A stretch of DNA of 64,000 nucleotides from Symsagittifera roscoffensis (Eukaryota; Xenacoelomorpha; Acoela; Convolutidae). The position numbers and the translations under genes are program-made. Below the pieces are notes generated by a model that did not search any database, was not told where the DNA came from, and saw only the letters and a program-made list of their open reading frames with translations. The stretch is taken from the NCBI RefSeq assembly GCF_963678635.1, contig NW_026971504.1:1-64000 (forward strand). Reading direction: 5' to 3'. Positions 25,301 to 37,069 of this stretch are shown piece after piece. Every line of letters starts with the position of its first letter. Positions within the stretch are counted from its first letter, which is position 1.

Positions 25301-27589
25301 TCTTTTTTATTGCTATTTTCCTTAATTGAGGTGTTAGGGTCATCATTAAAATTTCTGTCATTTTTGTGTTTTTATAGTCATGTGTATTAAGTGAATATGC
25401 TTTTCGAACTAGTGTTTCGATGCGTACTGCTAATTGTTTGATAATTTCATTTGGTAATCTGCGAATTTCATTACATAAAACTCTTTGGTGTTGTTTATTT
25501 CTTTCGGAGTCAAACATTTTTGAAAATTCTTGTGTAAATTTTTTCCAGTCTGATTTTATTTCTATAGGTAATATGAAAACTATTTTTGAGCTGCGCCATC
25601 TAAGGTTGTTTGTATCAATGCTGTGCTTCTATGTATCCAATTTTGATGTAGTGGCGTACTAATTGGTTCAGGTCCTGTATTTAAAATTAAATTTGCTGTT
25701 ACTGCATATAAATAATCTTCTACAGAATATTCAGGGTCTGTTCCTGTAAAAACCATCAGTGGTTTATTGGATGTTATTGATGATCCACCCATGAGGTATA
25801 GATTCATTGTCATCTGTAGTAATTCTGCGGCATTTGGCATTTGCAAAAAATTTGAAAGTTGATTTTTTGTTATTTCGTGTTGCTGAAGATAATATGGAAG
25901 CGGTATTTCATTTTGCATTTGAGTTGGTTGATAAGAATGCATTGACATTGGATTTTGTGGTTGTATTGGTTGAAAAGCTTGTGTGTTAAATGGATTTTGT
26001 ATATGCATTTGTTGTGGATGTTGTACATCTGTTGGGTTTTGTGGGTAATATTTTGTGGGTTTTCATATTTCGAGATGGTTGAGGTTGTCGTGGTCTTTGT
26101 GTGCGATATTCTTTAGTATATGGTGCAAAAATATCTGGTTGGTGATAATCATCTTCATCGGATGATAAATAGTTTGTATTAAATGGTGTATGTTGGTTAT
26201 TTTTATTTTGTTGGAAGAATGGGTAATTTTCAGTATAATCCTGTGTAGGTTGTGGATTATCTGGAAAATTTACTGAATTTGTCGATGTTTTCGGGAGATT
26301 CCAATAATGAGAACATACGTAATTTAAATTTTGTGTATTTTTTCGGGGAGGGTGATTTGTTCTTTGTTTGTGAGCATAATTAAAATTGTGTTCTGCAAAG
26401 GTGTTTTTTGTGAATGATTTTTGTGTTTTTGACGGTATTTTCATTGGTCTATATGTTTGATAATCCATATGTGAATATTTTGGAGCAACCGAAGGTTTAA
26501 CGGTTGATTGTAAGGTTACTTGTGCCAGTGAAGTATTTGTATTTCTTGGTGTTGTTAAATTTGGGTGTATTGGTGAAATAATTTGTTGTGTAGATGTTGT
26601 TGTTTAGACGATTTCTTCATTTATGAAGTGTGATGGTGTTTGAATATCTTGTTGTGTAAGATTTCTAGTTCCATTAAGGTTTTCATTGTGTCGAATTTAA
26701 ACGGTCGAATTTAAACTGTTATTTCGTGTATCAGGTAAAAATGTATTGTAGTTTAATGGTGTTGCATTAATGGTTAATGGTACTACTTTTACATAATCTC
26801 TATGATAGGATATTGTACTTATTGCTTGACTTGAGGTAGATTGTGGGATATTTATAATTGTAGGATGAGACCATTCAGGGTCCCAAACGTAGTCTGATTG
26901 TTCTGTAATGGCAGTGTCATCATTTGAATTTTGAGGTCTGAAATTTTTTCTTGCTTGTGAAATTAAGTCTAAATTATGTGTGAAATAATCTTTTATAAAT
27001 CATGCCAAAATTTTTTGTAAGTCATGTTTAGTGTGTTGTGAAACATCATCTTTAGTGAAATTTTCTTTGATTTTATGTAGAAAAGTTGAAAATAATGCGA
27101 TTTCATTTCGTACTTTTGTATGTTTGGATGTTTCAGTTGGTGAGATACTTTGAAATTCTGTTTTTTCTAAAACAGAAATATAGGTATATATTATTGCAAA
27201 AACTTCATTAGTGAATATAGAGTTTGCTCTTTGTGAATTATGATATTGTATGATTTTGATATATTCTATGAATACTTATGAAAATTCTAATTCAATATCG
27301 TCTTTTTGAATTACATATTTACGATGGGCTGTATTTGTTGTGCTGAATTCTATGGTGTCGATTCCGTATTGTTGTGTTAGGTTACATATGTCTTTCAAAT
27401 AATTTTCAATAATTTGTCTTTTGATTTTTACATCCGGGAATTCTGCTTTGCATGGACTGATTCCTGGTTCAAACAAATTTACGAGTAAGTTCTACAAAAT
27501 TGTGTATGTCCTCTATCATCGAGTGAATCTATAAGAAAGGGAAAAACTGTTTCTTGATCTGGACTTTGGTCACTTTGAGTGTGGCTCAT
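19358..27589 (-). pseudogene. pol: E2 gag-pol remnant
   Basis: Homologous to the E3 609-codon ORF plus gag-pol, in at least nine pieces. Recognisable parts are the Gag core (VFTGTDPEYSVEDY, about 25580-26008), the zinc knuckle WCNYCRRYGHSISEC (within 24612-25517), the Asn/Arg/Ser/Tyr-rich tract, protease (LIDSGAES, about 23870), RT with YLDD and RNase H (21612-23381), and integrase (VTDNGTEF and GLVEAM, 20235-20576). In E2 the region joining the Gag-like ORF to the Gag core is a single frame (25580-26008), unlike E3. The RT box carries GRAAFSAF where E3 has GPAAFSAF. Multiple stops make it inactive. Confidence 0.9.
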
Positions 27590-27705
27590 TTTTTCGTTTG
27601 ATGACTGTTATTATATAGCTATCAATGTGTCTAATTGGTGTAAAACGATTGTGTCAATTGTGTAAAACGATTGTTTGTTTATTTCCTAAATTTTTGAATG
27701 ACATA
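27590..27705 (-). pseudogene. E2 remnant of the 155-codon basic ORF (internal deletion)
   Basis: It starts MSFKNLGNKQTIVLHN as in E3 and then runs into a stop. Roughly 300 bp present in E3 (about 55730-56050) is missing. A word tgtaaaacgattgt is present twice at the scar, consistent with deletion and local duplication. Confidence 0.65.
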
Positions 27706-27719
27706 AGGTTTAGGATGAG

Positions 27720-28589
27720 GGATGCAAGAAGTTTTTAGTGATTTTTAATTTCCTAGACTGTTGGTCCTTACAATTTTTTGATTAGCTTAACCTGGGTCTT
27801 TTTATTCAGGGTTGGAGAGAAAAGTATATCGATTCAGGAGAATGATTGTTTACTTTCTCGTGGCTAGTCTAAGTTAAGGTGTTAATTTACTTAATCTTAC
27901 TTAGGGGTAGTGATTGTGTTCAAGGGTTGAAGAATAGTAAATCGATCCATAAGGTTCAGGTATAGTTAGAAAGCAAGTAGTTCGTTAGATACTATTTTAA
28001 ACTTACTAAGTCTAAGATCTATCCTGGGTCTGGTAAGAGGAGGGTTCAAGTGAAGGATGAATAACCGAAGTTCTTCACTATTTATGTTAATTTGAATGGT
28101 AAGTTTTATTTAAAATTTCTATTAGTCTTGGGTCGTTTAGAAGGGTTGGATAATGAATCGACGTTTAAGGTCGTTAGACACTTGCTAAGTGGGTGGGGGA
28201 GAACAAAATTGTTCTTTGTGATCCAAGGATAGGCCTTGATGATCAGGTTTTAAATTTAGCGAAATAGAAAATTAATTAAGATCCAAGGATAAGCCTTGAT
28301 GATCTGATTTTAAAATTAAATGAATTTAAGTTTAAAATGATTTAAATTTATTTAAGAAAAAGATTTAGTATTTTAATGATATTAGTCAGCTTATGATTGC
28401 TGTTATGTTTAGGTGATGAAGCTGGGACAACAGATGATTTATGATTACTAACAATTTATTGTCATGCTACTAATTTCTATTTTCATTTTCAATAAATAAT
28501 TTTCAAATATGTTTTAAATAAGACTGCAGAAATTAAGAAAACGATCTGAGATCTTTTTGTCAATCGTTATTGTACATTAATAATTTTGT
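27720..28589 (-). other. E2 5' leader RNA region with conserved hairpins
   Basis: Contains two 25-nt hairpins 60 nt apart (28220-28244 and 28280-28304; GATCCAAGG pairing with CCTTGATGATC). A third, AGAACAA/TTGTTCT, lies next to them. The same trio occurs in E3. Position and conservation fit an RNA packaging or dimerisation signal. That is inference. Confidence 0.6.
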
Positions 28590-28841
28590 TTAGCGCCTGA
28601 AATGATAATGAAGATTTACTTGAAGATTTAAATTCATTGCTAATAAGATTCTAAATACAAAAGTTTGTGTTGGCTTTTGCCGTACAATCATAAAACTAAA
28701 TGGTAAGTTTCTACTTTGTCGTATGTCGTCTCTTGTTCGATGTTTTCTTCCAATTCCGGGTAGTTCTATTATTGTTCGGAATATCGGCTCTGATCTATTG
28801 AGTCGTAGAGACATTTCGATTAAATTATTATCGTATAACAT
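28590..28841 (-). CDS. E2 leader ORF (83 codons)
   Basis: Begins MLYDNNLIEMSLRLNRSEP, only about 65 nt downstream of the primer site. It aligns without gaps to the E3 leader ORF for about 70 residues. The differences are mainly conservative (R/K, Y/F, I/V, K/R), which suggests selection on the protein. The C-termini diverge: E2 reads on to a basic HFRR end. No family was recognised. It could be a short peptide, a translation-regulating upstream ORF, or a first exon spliced to a downstream frame. Confidence 0.55.
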   Translation of the reverse strand: MLYDNNLIEMSLRLNRSEPIFRTIIELPGIGRKHRTRDDIRQSRNLPFSFMIVRQKPTQTFVFRILLAMNLNLQVNLHYHFRR

Positions 28842-28906
28842 TTTGAAAATGTTTTGTCTAAATTCTAATCTATTTTTGGTTAGTTCTAAACTATTAAGGT
28901 CTTATT

Positions 28907-28926
28907 CGAGACTTATGGTCGCACCA
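28907..28926 (-). promoter_or_regulatory. E2 primer-binding site
   Basis: On the minus strand this reads TGGTGCGACC followed by ATAAGTCTCG, 2 nt inside the 5' LTR. It is identical to the E3 site although the surrounding leader has diverged. The 3' TGG matches the tRNA CCA end. Confidence 0.75.
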
Positions 28927-28928
28927 TA

Positions 28929-29338
28929 TGAGTTATAACCGATGTGGTTAACTCATAGAGTAATTTCGGATAGGGTACACCGTCTGCTCGTCACGCTATC
29001 TTATTTTCGGCCGGATAGATTCGTGCAACTTCTTAGTCTAATACCGATCCTAATTTTACTCTTATACTTTCTAGTCTCAGGGTGTTTAACTAGTCTCTGC
29101 TAGGCTCAATAGATCTAGGGTATACTGGTTTATTGCGGCTGCTGAAGTTCTCTTGGAGAGACAACTAATTTCTAAGTTAAATTAAAATCTCTCTGGTGCT
29201 GAAATTACAAGTAATTTCAGCACTTACAAATAAGTGGGTTGTTAGTTAGATGGATTATGATTGGTTAATATTAAAGACTTTACAGTGGCAAAATATCCAA
29301 TTTATCCAATCATAAAATATAGTTTAGATCAGGTTCCA
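28929..29338 (-). repeat. E2 5' LTR (410 bp)
   Basis: Pair of 10775-11184. The palindrome lies at 29196-29223. It is about 90-95% similar to the E3 LTRs by eye, so E2 and E3 belong to one family but not one subfamily. Confidence 0.93.
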
Positions 29339-30041
29339 TAGAGCTCATCCGAATAATTTCATCAATCTATAAAAAACAGTCAACACAATTTTCGAAACTT
29401 TTGTTAAAAATCCGCCCCCTCCCCTAGAAAACCCTAGATCTGCCCCTGATATCGAATCAATATTTTGTATAACACACAAGTCGAATGCATTCAAAGTGTT
29501 TCAAACAACATTAAAAGTTAAGTGTTTTTAAATTTGTCTTCAGATTTTAATACGGTTTTTAGTTTAGTGTTATTTAGCCTTTTTGATACTCGTTGCTCTC
29601 ATCGATTGCCGTACTCCAGAAAAGTTTGGAAAATAATTATAAATTTCAAAGTACATCTAGAGGTTAACATTTGGAAGCTGGATCTTGAATGCTCACCTCT
29701 TGAAGCTAGAGGTGAGGGAAGTAAAAATTCTGACCTGAAGCAGAAATAACTAGAAAACAAAATAAAATACGAGACCAAAGCTACTTAAATGTTTTTTTGT
29801 TCGCTAGCTTTCAGCGCCGAATTTGCCATCGATCTTCGATCAATAGAAAAATGATTGAGTACAAAAGTTGATTTAGCCGCGTGAAACAAAAACCAAACGT
29901 CAAAAATCACTCACAAACAATTTTCTGAACCAAGCAAAAATATCTCTCTTTTTTTCTTGAAAGTTTACCTAAGAAATCCAGAATCTAAAACAAACTGCCC
30001 AAAAAACATAATAACGGTAGAAAAAACAAAGAACCGTAACC
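29339..30041. other. Right flank of E2, nothing assigned
   Basis: No supported gene, repeat or RNA was seen. Confidence 0.4.
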
Positions 30042-30218
30042 ATGAGCTACAAAGAAAACTGGCCAGCTGAGAGTCGAACAAGTATGGATGGAGATATAGA
30101 TGGTGGAGCTGCAAATACTCAATTTACTCCATCTTCTCCCATTCCGATTCAAAAGAGACATGGGGGGCAATCGGGATCCACGTCAAGGAAACAAATAAGG
30201 GATCAGCTGCCAAAATAA
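30042..30218 (+). CDS. Short ORF with the QFxPSxPIPIQ motif (copy 1)
   Basis: 58 codons from MSYKENWPAE to QLPK. It shares W-A-(E/D)-x-RT-(S/T)-MD, then QFTPSSPIPIQ and RDQLPK, with the ORF at 57836-57994. The spacing is similar, but the sequence between the motifs is diverged. The shared words are better conserved as protein than the segments around them. It could be an exon of a small gene family or part of an undescribed repeat. No function is proposed. Confidence 0.35.
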   Translation: MSYKENWPAESRTSMDGDIDGGAANTQFTPSSPIPIQKRHGGQSGSTSRKQIRDQLPK

Positions 30219-31020
30219 AAAAGAAGACGTCTTTATTTAACCTCCTGCACCATCATTTTTGGTACCTGGAAAAAACAACCGGCCCGTGTAATTACCCCTT
30301 CCTAATTTCCCAAGTGTAGATTCGCCTCCGCATCCCTAAAGTTAAAGGGCAAATTTGAAAAAAGTTTTGAAACATACTTGCAAAAAGCTGAATTCTGATT
30401 AGCTAAAAAACATTTGATCATTTGGACCCCCCTCTGTAACCCAATGGATTGGACGAGAGATTGCATTTTTGGACCTAGGAACAAAGAACCACCCATATAA
30501 ACGGTAAGGCAACGGCTAAGCATGTGGGGGGGGGGGTTAGGAAATGGAAAAAAAGCTATTTTAGTTTACATAAAATTAATACGAATCGTTGAAATTATAT
30601 CATGCTGCGTATATTGAAAGGGTGCTCTGTAAGTATCACAAAATATTATGACAACTTAAATAAAAACTCAAAAATACGGAAACAAAAACGAAAAATAATT
30701 GAGAACTAAAACTGAGAAAAATTTGAGAAGTAATAGCAATCGGGGCTCTTTTTCTTTCAAAGTCGAGTAATTTTTCAAAACCTAAATTTAACGAGAATTT
30801 TCCCCACTCTTTAGGGAGGGTTATGGAAACAATAAGTGATTCCTCTTGCACTATGGCTGCTAATCACTCTCTGTCCCAGCTCAAGCGAATCACCTGAGCC
30901 ACATTGGATGAAACAGTTGCAAGCTCAGACGGAATATTACAACAAAAAAATGTACCCTTTTTGTGATTTTTATTGAAAACCACAACAACTTTGTAAAAGT
31001 GTGTATCCGTACTTTGCGCT
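30219..31020. other. Unassigned DNA
   Basis: Nothing supported except an 11-12 base G run near 30525-30536. Minus-strand frames here are short and lack motifs. Confidence 0.4.
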
Positions 31021-31029
31021 TTTGTTGTT

Positions 31030-31375
31030 CCGACCTTCGTAACGAAAGTAACGGAATATTTGTGCTCGGGTGATTTTTTTTCTTTAGACGTATTTCGACT
31101 TCTTAACTAGCCATTTTGACAAATTTTTTTCATATCAGTCAAAATGTATTGTTGTGTTGAGCTTAAAATTTTAAACTTAAATACATTTCGAGCTAGTAAA
31201 TTATAAGCAGAGATTTAACCGTCTTAGAAATTGTTCCAAATTGGCTGAAGAAAGCTTATTTGCCATAATTGATTTTTGCTAGAAACGAAAACTATCACTT
31301 TGTACTTTATATGGGGGGATGGTTTTCACAAAAAATCGAGAACTAAAAAAAATGTTTCATTTTATTACATTTAAT
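31030..31375. repeat. Dispersed repeat, also present inverted at 62150-62590
   Basis: Shares many words with the reverse complement of 62150-62590, among them cgaaagtaacgga, tttgtgctcgggtg, ccgtcttagaaat, ttgccataattgatt and tttgtactttatatg. It adjoins the BEL/Pao gag remnant and the similarity continues into it. It is probably part of that retroelement family, such as a 3' or LTR-proximal region. Confidence 0.55.
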
Positions 31376-33478
31376 TGTTTTATGTTATTACTGCTCCATA
31401 CACTTTAAAAGGCAATTGGAACAATCCGAACTTCGCCCCGATGCGAGCAGTCTTGTTTAGAAACACAGCTTCTGCTCAGCAGCAAAATTTGCTCTTTGAG
31501 CAGAAGTTTTCTCTTTGTAAACGCTACAAAACCAATCGGTATGGGCTGAGAGAGTTTTTTGTCAGACAGTTTGGAATTAGATGACAAAATTTTTGGTTCT
31601 CTTTTAGAAGAGCCAGCGTTGGCTTGATTTTCCTGATTTCGGTTCTTGGGAGTGTTAGCGCGCATTTGCTCATGTGCCTCTGCATTGAAACGGAGCAACG
31701 ATCGCTGGTTAAGAATGCTTTTCACTGTGTGAAAAACCCATAATTCCTTCATGTTGGGTGGCAGTTTACCTATTGCTTGATTCAGCAAAGCAATACATTC
31801 CAAAGCAACGCATTCCAACACATTCGAACACACCAACAGAATAAGCGGTGGTTAAATTGAAACTTATAATACTCTCGGAATTTTTCATCTTCAATGATAG
31901 GGAACAATTTAGTTTCTCAAGATGAGCATTAACTTCCGTTTGTGGCTGGCCAAATATCCGAATAAGAGTGTTCAAGGCATCTTTCTACATAACACCGGAA
32001 TACGCAAATTCAGCGATGGCAGTTTTGGCTTTCCCATTCACAAGAGTTTTCAAGTATGTCAACTTGACATCACCACTCAAACGGGCTGAGTCGACAGCGC
32101 TTACAAACTGGCCGAACCATTCATGCCAATGTAAAGGATCACCTTTGTTTTGAGACAATTTTCATTCTGGTAGCGGGTCTTTTTTTGCTTCGTTACTTTG
32201 CGGATAGGAACGCTTGTTTCGATGAACGTGATTGTTGTCGTCAACAATACAATAATTAATTCCTCCATTTCGGGGGTCCGCAATTGGTTGAGAAGCATTG
32301 TAGTATACTCAGGCTCCCGCTGGTAGAAAACGGTTCCAGCACTGGTTTATGGAAAATTCGAATTCTTATATTCGAAAGACGAACTTGGTACGTTTCCAAT
32401 TTTGACTTTAGATGACGGTTGAGCTAGAATTTGACTCAGGATAAATTGCGTGGTTTGAATCAAACCAACATGTAGCACTGTAGATTTAATAGACGTTTGC
32501 GGAACGTGCGGAATGTATTGAGTGGTATTTTGGATTATAACTTTCTCGGATCTAGAATGAAACGGATTTATGTCATTGATATTAATCCAATTGACTAGTC
32601 GAGATAAATATGGCCGGTCAGAAAGATGGATTAACTGAGTTAACGCCGAACAGTTTGAAACCAGTAGCACTAGGTGACTGTTCCTTTTTGAATGCAGACT
32701 GAATTTCTTTTGTTGTTTTGTTCAGTCAGCTTACTGTCATTTTACTTCCGGCAAAACTTTCCTCGGGCAAGTCTAACGAGATTGATTTCTTCTTCATGTA
32801 TTCAAGAGTCGCCTTCCCAGTTAAGGTGGCTTACAGTTAAGGTTACAGAATTTTCTGCTGTTTCAAGCGAAGTTTAGCTTCATTTTGTCGCTCTATTTCT
32901 TCACACGCAGTGTTGCAACTTTCAGCTCTCTACTTCTATGCCTAGAAGTCATTGACGCAGATAAATATTTTTAAGATTCTACATGACTTTTGTATGAAGC
33001 GGTTGCAGATCTTCGCGATTTACAAATTTCAAAGTGGCTGAATGCTTTTGGCGTCAAGATATTGTTGAGCGTTGAGGGATTAAAAAGAGAGTTTGTTACT
33101 TTTTGGAGACGGCTTTTTCCAAAGAGTCTTTACAACTTTGAAAACAATTTTGGATTTCAATAGTGCAATTTTTCCTTTCAATGGCCTCAAGTATCCACTC
33201 ATGGTTTATATCTAGCTCTACTTCAAGCTTCGTTCTAGCTAGCGTCATACGATTAATCTTATCGGCAAGATCGGACGCCATTGCTGGCGGAGCCGAGGGA
33301 ACGTTTGCGGTAAAAAAAAAAGACGGGTCGGTAGCCGTCATATAACGAGTGAATACTCTGAGCGTCAGAAAACCCCTGGGAGCAAAGCCCGAGGTAAGAA
33401 AAAAGCACAGTGTGACCATTTCGAAAAAATTCTGGCTGAACGGAAGAATTGCTATGAGCAATTTTATGTGGCCCATTA
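31376..33478 (-). pseudogene. gag: BEL/Pao-type gag remnant
   Basis: Minus strand, degraded. The N-terminus within 33096-33476 reads MASDLADKINRMTLARTKLE, a helical start typical of BEL/Pao Gag. Near 32050-32140 the frame contains GDPLHWHEWFGQF and LKTLVNGKAKTAI, hallmarks of the DUF1759-type Gag domain. A nonsense codon follows near 31989 and then LIRIFGQPQTEVNAHLEKLN. The C-terminal zinc-knuckle region (31405-31836) is frame-shifted. Only shifting frames join these pieces, so it is dead. The pieces belong to the particle protein of a BEL/Pao element whose pol is not adjacent in the same orientation. Confidence 0.7.
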
Positions 33479-33766
33479 ACCTAACGTTAGCAGAAAAGAG
33501 ATGCTAGCAACTCAATAAAAATAATTTCAAGTAAAAGAAACTTTATTGACAAGGTAAACAAAAAACTAAACTCGTTCAAAGCTTGTGCCAACATTTTTAT
33601 TTCGTTTTTTGAAGGATGTTTGGCGTCTTTTGGGCCAGCAGCGTGATAAGCCATTGTCAGGTGAACTTCAAAAAAAGTTCATAGAGTGGCATACTGCATA
33701 CCAAAACTTGGCCGATTAACCTTTTTTTGCTGTTTCTCCGACACCCCGGTCGACTAAATAGATCTG

Positions 33767-34380
33767 CATATGTTTTGTGACAGCTCCCAGGACGTCTTTT
33801 GCTCGGTTGCTTTCCTGTGCGGTCGCTCCGTTGTCACATATGAAACCAAAATTGCTTTTGTTTTCGGAAAAGCAAGAATAGCATCGATTAAATTTCTTTC
33901 GATCCCTGAGCTTGAATTGTAAGCAGCACTACTGGCGAGCCGTCTGAGACTTGAAATCGAGAAAACTTTGACAATAAAAATCGAAAGCTCATACAATTGG
34001 ACAGATAGCACTATTGTACTGCAGTGGTTGCACTCTACCAGCAAGTTGACTGTCTTTGTCGCTAATCGGGTTTCTGAAATTCTCGAATCCACCACAAGTG
34101 AAGTGTGGTTCCATGTTTACAATGGCGACAATCCAGCAGATACAGGCACTCGTGGTTAACTGCTGAGGCTCTGAAAAAAAGCGGTCGGTTGGGTGAAAAG
34201 TCCACATTTCCACATTGGCCTTTCAAACCTGAATCAGAAGTTCTCATCAGCATTCGACCCAAAAGACTTTCGAATGATTTGAATAAAAGTATTGAACCAG
34301 CTGAAAATTTCTTTTCACGTCTAAAGCCACCGATCCAGTTTTTGTCGGGAAAGATTTTAATTCTTTTCTGAAACTTCAAA
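33767..34380 (+). pseudogene. pol: BEL/Pao-type pol fragment (RNase H region)
   Basis: Plus strand. From 33767 the frame reads HMFCDSSQDVFCSVAF, KARIASIKFLSIPELEL, a TAA, then AALLASRLRLEI. It continues as YNWTDSTIVLQWLHS, FVANRVSEILEST and GDNPADTGTRG, which are characteristic of the BEL/Pao RNase H and connection region. A single-base frame change at about 34157 moves it into the frame of 34105-34371 (LTAEALKKSG). Its orientation is opposite to the gag remnant on its left, so this is a rearranged or composite insertion. Confidence 0.75.
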
Positions 34381-35281
34381 AAACTACCGCACTATGCTGA
34401 GGTTATCAACTCATCAGCGTCAAAATTGCAACACTCGTTCGAAGAACGATCCATCTGAATTAAAAATAGCTACGCAAAAGCCGCCGTTGAATTTAACGTT
34501 AAGCATCCCATCATTTTAGATAGCCGATCAGCATTTCTACTCGTGATGATGCCTTTAACCTTTGTTCACCAAAAGAATCAAACCAAAAAGTTGAATATCT
34601 GCGTGCTTTCATACAATTACAAAGCGGGCATACAATTAGTGACGTGCTGTCACTTGGAAATCGAGAGTGGCGTTGCGCAAAATTACGAACCCCCAAAAAA
34701 AGTCCCCGAAGCCATTAAAGCCCCACCGACACCACAGGACGTGAAGCGCAAAATGATATCTGAAAGACAATCAAGTTCACAAAGCAGAAAAACAACCACG
34801 AGCAGCGTGCCAGAAGGTCAACGACCCGACTACGGGGTTTACTCCGATTCCGGCGATGATGACGACTTGTCACTGGCAACAAAAAGGATACTAGTACGGA
34901 AAGCAGCGTGAGCCGGGGGAGATACGGAAAAGCACCGCACATCCGGCGGCGGAAGAAAACCGGTCGACAAAAGAAACTGAGGAGCGAGCAATAATCGGCA
35001 CGAAAACGGCCAGCGAGACGGAAATCCGACCTGGCTATTACGGTACGGCGACAGAGTACACGATTGCAAGACAAGCGGATGAGAAAAATGAAGACGAAAC
35101 GGAGCGGGCGACATTCGAGCTAACCGAGTCTGTAGCATCGGCGGAAAACGAAAATTCCAAAGGCGGAAGCGAGGAAAGACGAAACGACATCGAGTCCAAG
35201 CGGGAGGAAACGCACGGCGGCAAACAAAATGAGGGCCGTCATGATCGACCATATTCAAAGATCCGAAGGCGGAGAAAATAA
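34380..35281 (+). pseudogene. Possible BEL/Pao-derived or unknown charged frame
   Basis: After pol-like words (AKAAVEF, KHPII near 34480-34520) the plus strand is open in one frame to 34911. It then stays open in the +1-shifted frame from about 34893 to a TAA at 35279-35281. The composition is strongly Glu/Lys/Arg/Ser (for example EKNEDETERATFELTES) and higher in GC than the surroundings. It may be the disordered C-terminal end of the same pol, or a separate exon. Minus-strand frames over it are Arg/Ser/Leu-rich and less credible. Confidence 0.3.
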
Positions 35282-36526
35282 ACTAACGAAGAGAAGAAAA
35301 GGGCTAAAATTGCCGTCAATGGTTCGCCGTTCAAAACTTTAAAAAGCAATCCAGGAGAAGGCAGGCCGTACAGCGACCAAAAATTTATCATTTCAGTTAT
35401 ACTTTTATTGCTATCAAAGTTTAAACTTAAGCTTAAACTTCCGTCATCAAAATTAAATTTCATTGAGTACTTTAAAATTTCACTTCTTCCATTCTTCCGC
35501 AAGAAGGGGAGTTTCTTTGTGATTAAATTAGTTCACAGTTCATTTTAGTTCTATTCTCTCCATTCAAATGCATTCAATTGATCTGTCTGGTGCTAACTGA
35601 TATTCAACTTTCAGAGTTGTCTGTTAAAACGGTTGACCTCTTACTCATTGACTCCAACTAACTTTATGCATTGCAACCTTACATACGGGCTTTGTTGGAA
35701 TCCTTATTTTGAAAGTTGTACTAGCAAATCATTTTAAGAATCTAAACTTCAGAGACCGCCTAAAAGTGCCAAACTCTTCGTCTTATAAGGGGTACATTTT
35801 GACCTCGTAATGTAGAAAACACTTCCGCCTTGCTAGAAAGGACTTTTGCATAAGGAACAGAATTGCCTACTATTCTCCATCATTGCCTACTAGTTTTTCT
35901 CCAACGCCGCCCCTCTCATCACCATTCCAGAGCGGATCGCAATCCTAGTCCGATAGTTCAAAGAGTAGAACTTGAATGAATATTTGAATGAAAAAACTAA
36001 ATGTAAATTATCCAGAGCTGAAACATTTTGAAAATCTAAATTGCGATAAGCAATTCAATGGCCATTTTTGTTATCTGATCGTTATTTTGTTCTCTTATTG
36101 CTTCAACTTTTCTGTTTTTAAGTAGTCATATCAATTTTTCAGTTTTATCTCTGGTTATGTAAAAGCATGCTTTTTTTCATCTTAATAGGTCAGTTTTCCA
36201 CTGTCGCAGACACTAGTGTACAACGCTAAACTAGGTCAAACGTTCATTTGCTTGAAAGATATAACTTTGTTTAGTGTAATGAAACGAGATAAACATTTTA
36301 GGACCTACAAAATTTGAGTTAGAAAGAAATATGTATCGTGTACCATTGCTAGGCTAAGCTTAGCCAGATCCTAAGTAAAATGCCCTCTACTATATGGGTG
36401 GGTACTCAGATTTCTTTGCAAAATAATAGGATAAATTTCCTTCAAAAATTGTTAGACCCCCATCATAGAGACCCCCCTTGAGATCCGGGACACGATACAA
36501 TATTAGTTACTCTTTTAACTGATAAT
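35282..36526. other. Unassigned AT-rich DNA
   Basis: No supported feature. The cytosine-poor minus-strand frame at 35239-35502 has no motif. Confidence 0.4.
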
Positions 36527-36550
36527 TTGAACTATCGGGGTTTCCGCAGT

Positions 36551-37069
36551 GGTGGCTCGCGCGGCAACGGGAGAGTTCATAACCCAGCGAAAACTCCATG
36601 GATGCAGAATTCAGGAAAATCAAAGGCACAGTTTCAGCCACACAATTTACAGGCGCGGCAAAAAAATCAACGTATGCGCCCTCAGATCAGTCCAGAAGCG
36701 CAGCAGCACTCTCCAGATTTTCTAGCACCGCAAAAGCAGCAGCGTTACCGGGCGGTGCGTCCCGGAAGTGCACCTACTACAGGGGATATGGCTCCAATAT
36801 ATAACAAGAGCTGGAGTCCGGAAAGCCCTGGCTGTGCTCCAGAAGCGTTTGAATGTTTAAAAGGAATCAGCCAAAAGGTACGCCGAGGAACCTCAAACTT
36901 AAGAAGCGGAGTCAATCGACCAGAGCCGAGTTCTGGATTTGGAAATATGCAATTTGAGAATGAGTTAGTTATACTGTTCATTTCAACACATTCGACTTTA
37001 ACTCAATTGAAATCTTATAATACAGTGGTAAAATTACCTTTAAGTATTACCAGTCACGCATCAGTATAG
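36551..37069 (+). other. GC-richer open stretch, coding status unclear
   Basis: Two plus-strand frames compete. One is Gln/Pro/Arg-rich (QPHNLQARQKNQRMRPQ). The other starts at an ATG at 36598 and ends in RKCTYYRGYGSNI, which faintly resembles a decayed Gag zinc knuckle. An acceptor-like tttccgcag ends at 36550. It may be a gag remnant or an exon. No choice is justified. Confidence 0.2.

Larger units (their letters stand above)
10775..29338 (-). mobile_element. E2: degraded 18.6-kb envelope-bearing LTR element
   Basis: Minus strand, with the 5' LTR on the right. It has the same ORF order as E3 and is clearly homologous along its length. The LTRs are 410 bp with 5 differences. The outer flanks read tagg and taga, so a 4-bp target duplication with one mutation is possible. 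Gag-pol, env and the 3' accessory ORF are interrupted by stops and frame changes. A deletion removed most of the 155-codon ORF present in E3. Its value is as an evolutionary comparator for E3: frames, hairpins and splice signals kept in both copies are likely functional. Confidence 0.93.

Noticed and set aside
34715-35258. Three minus-strand frames opposite the charged plus-strand frame
   Set aside because: Their Arg/Ser/Leu/Phe composition is what antisense of a Glu/Lys-rich frame produces.
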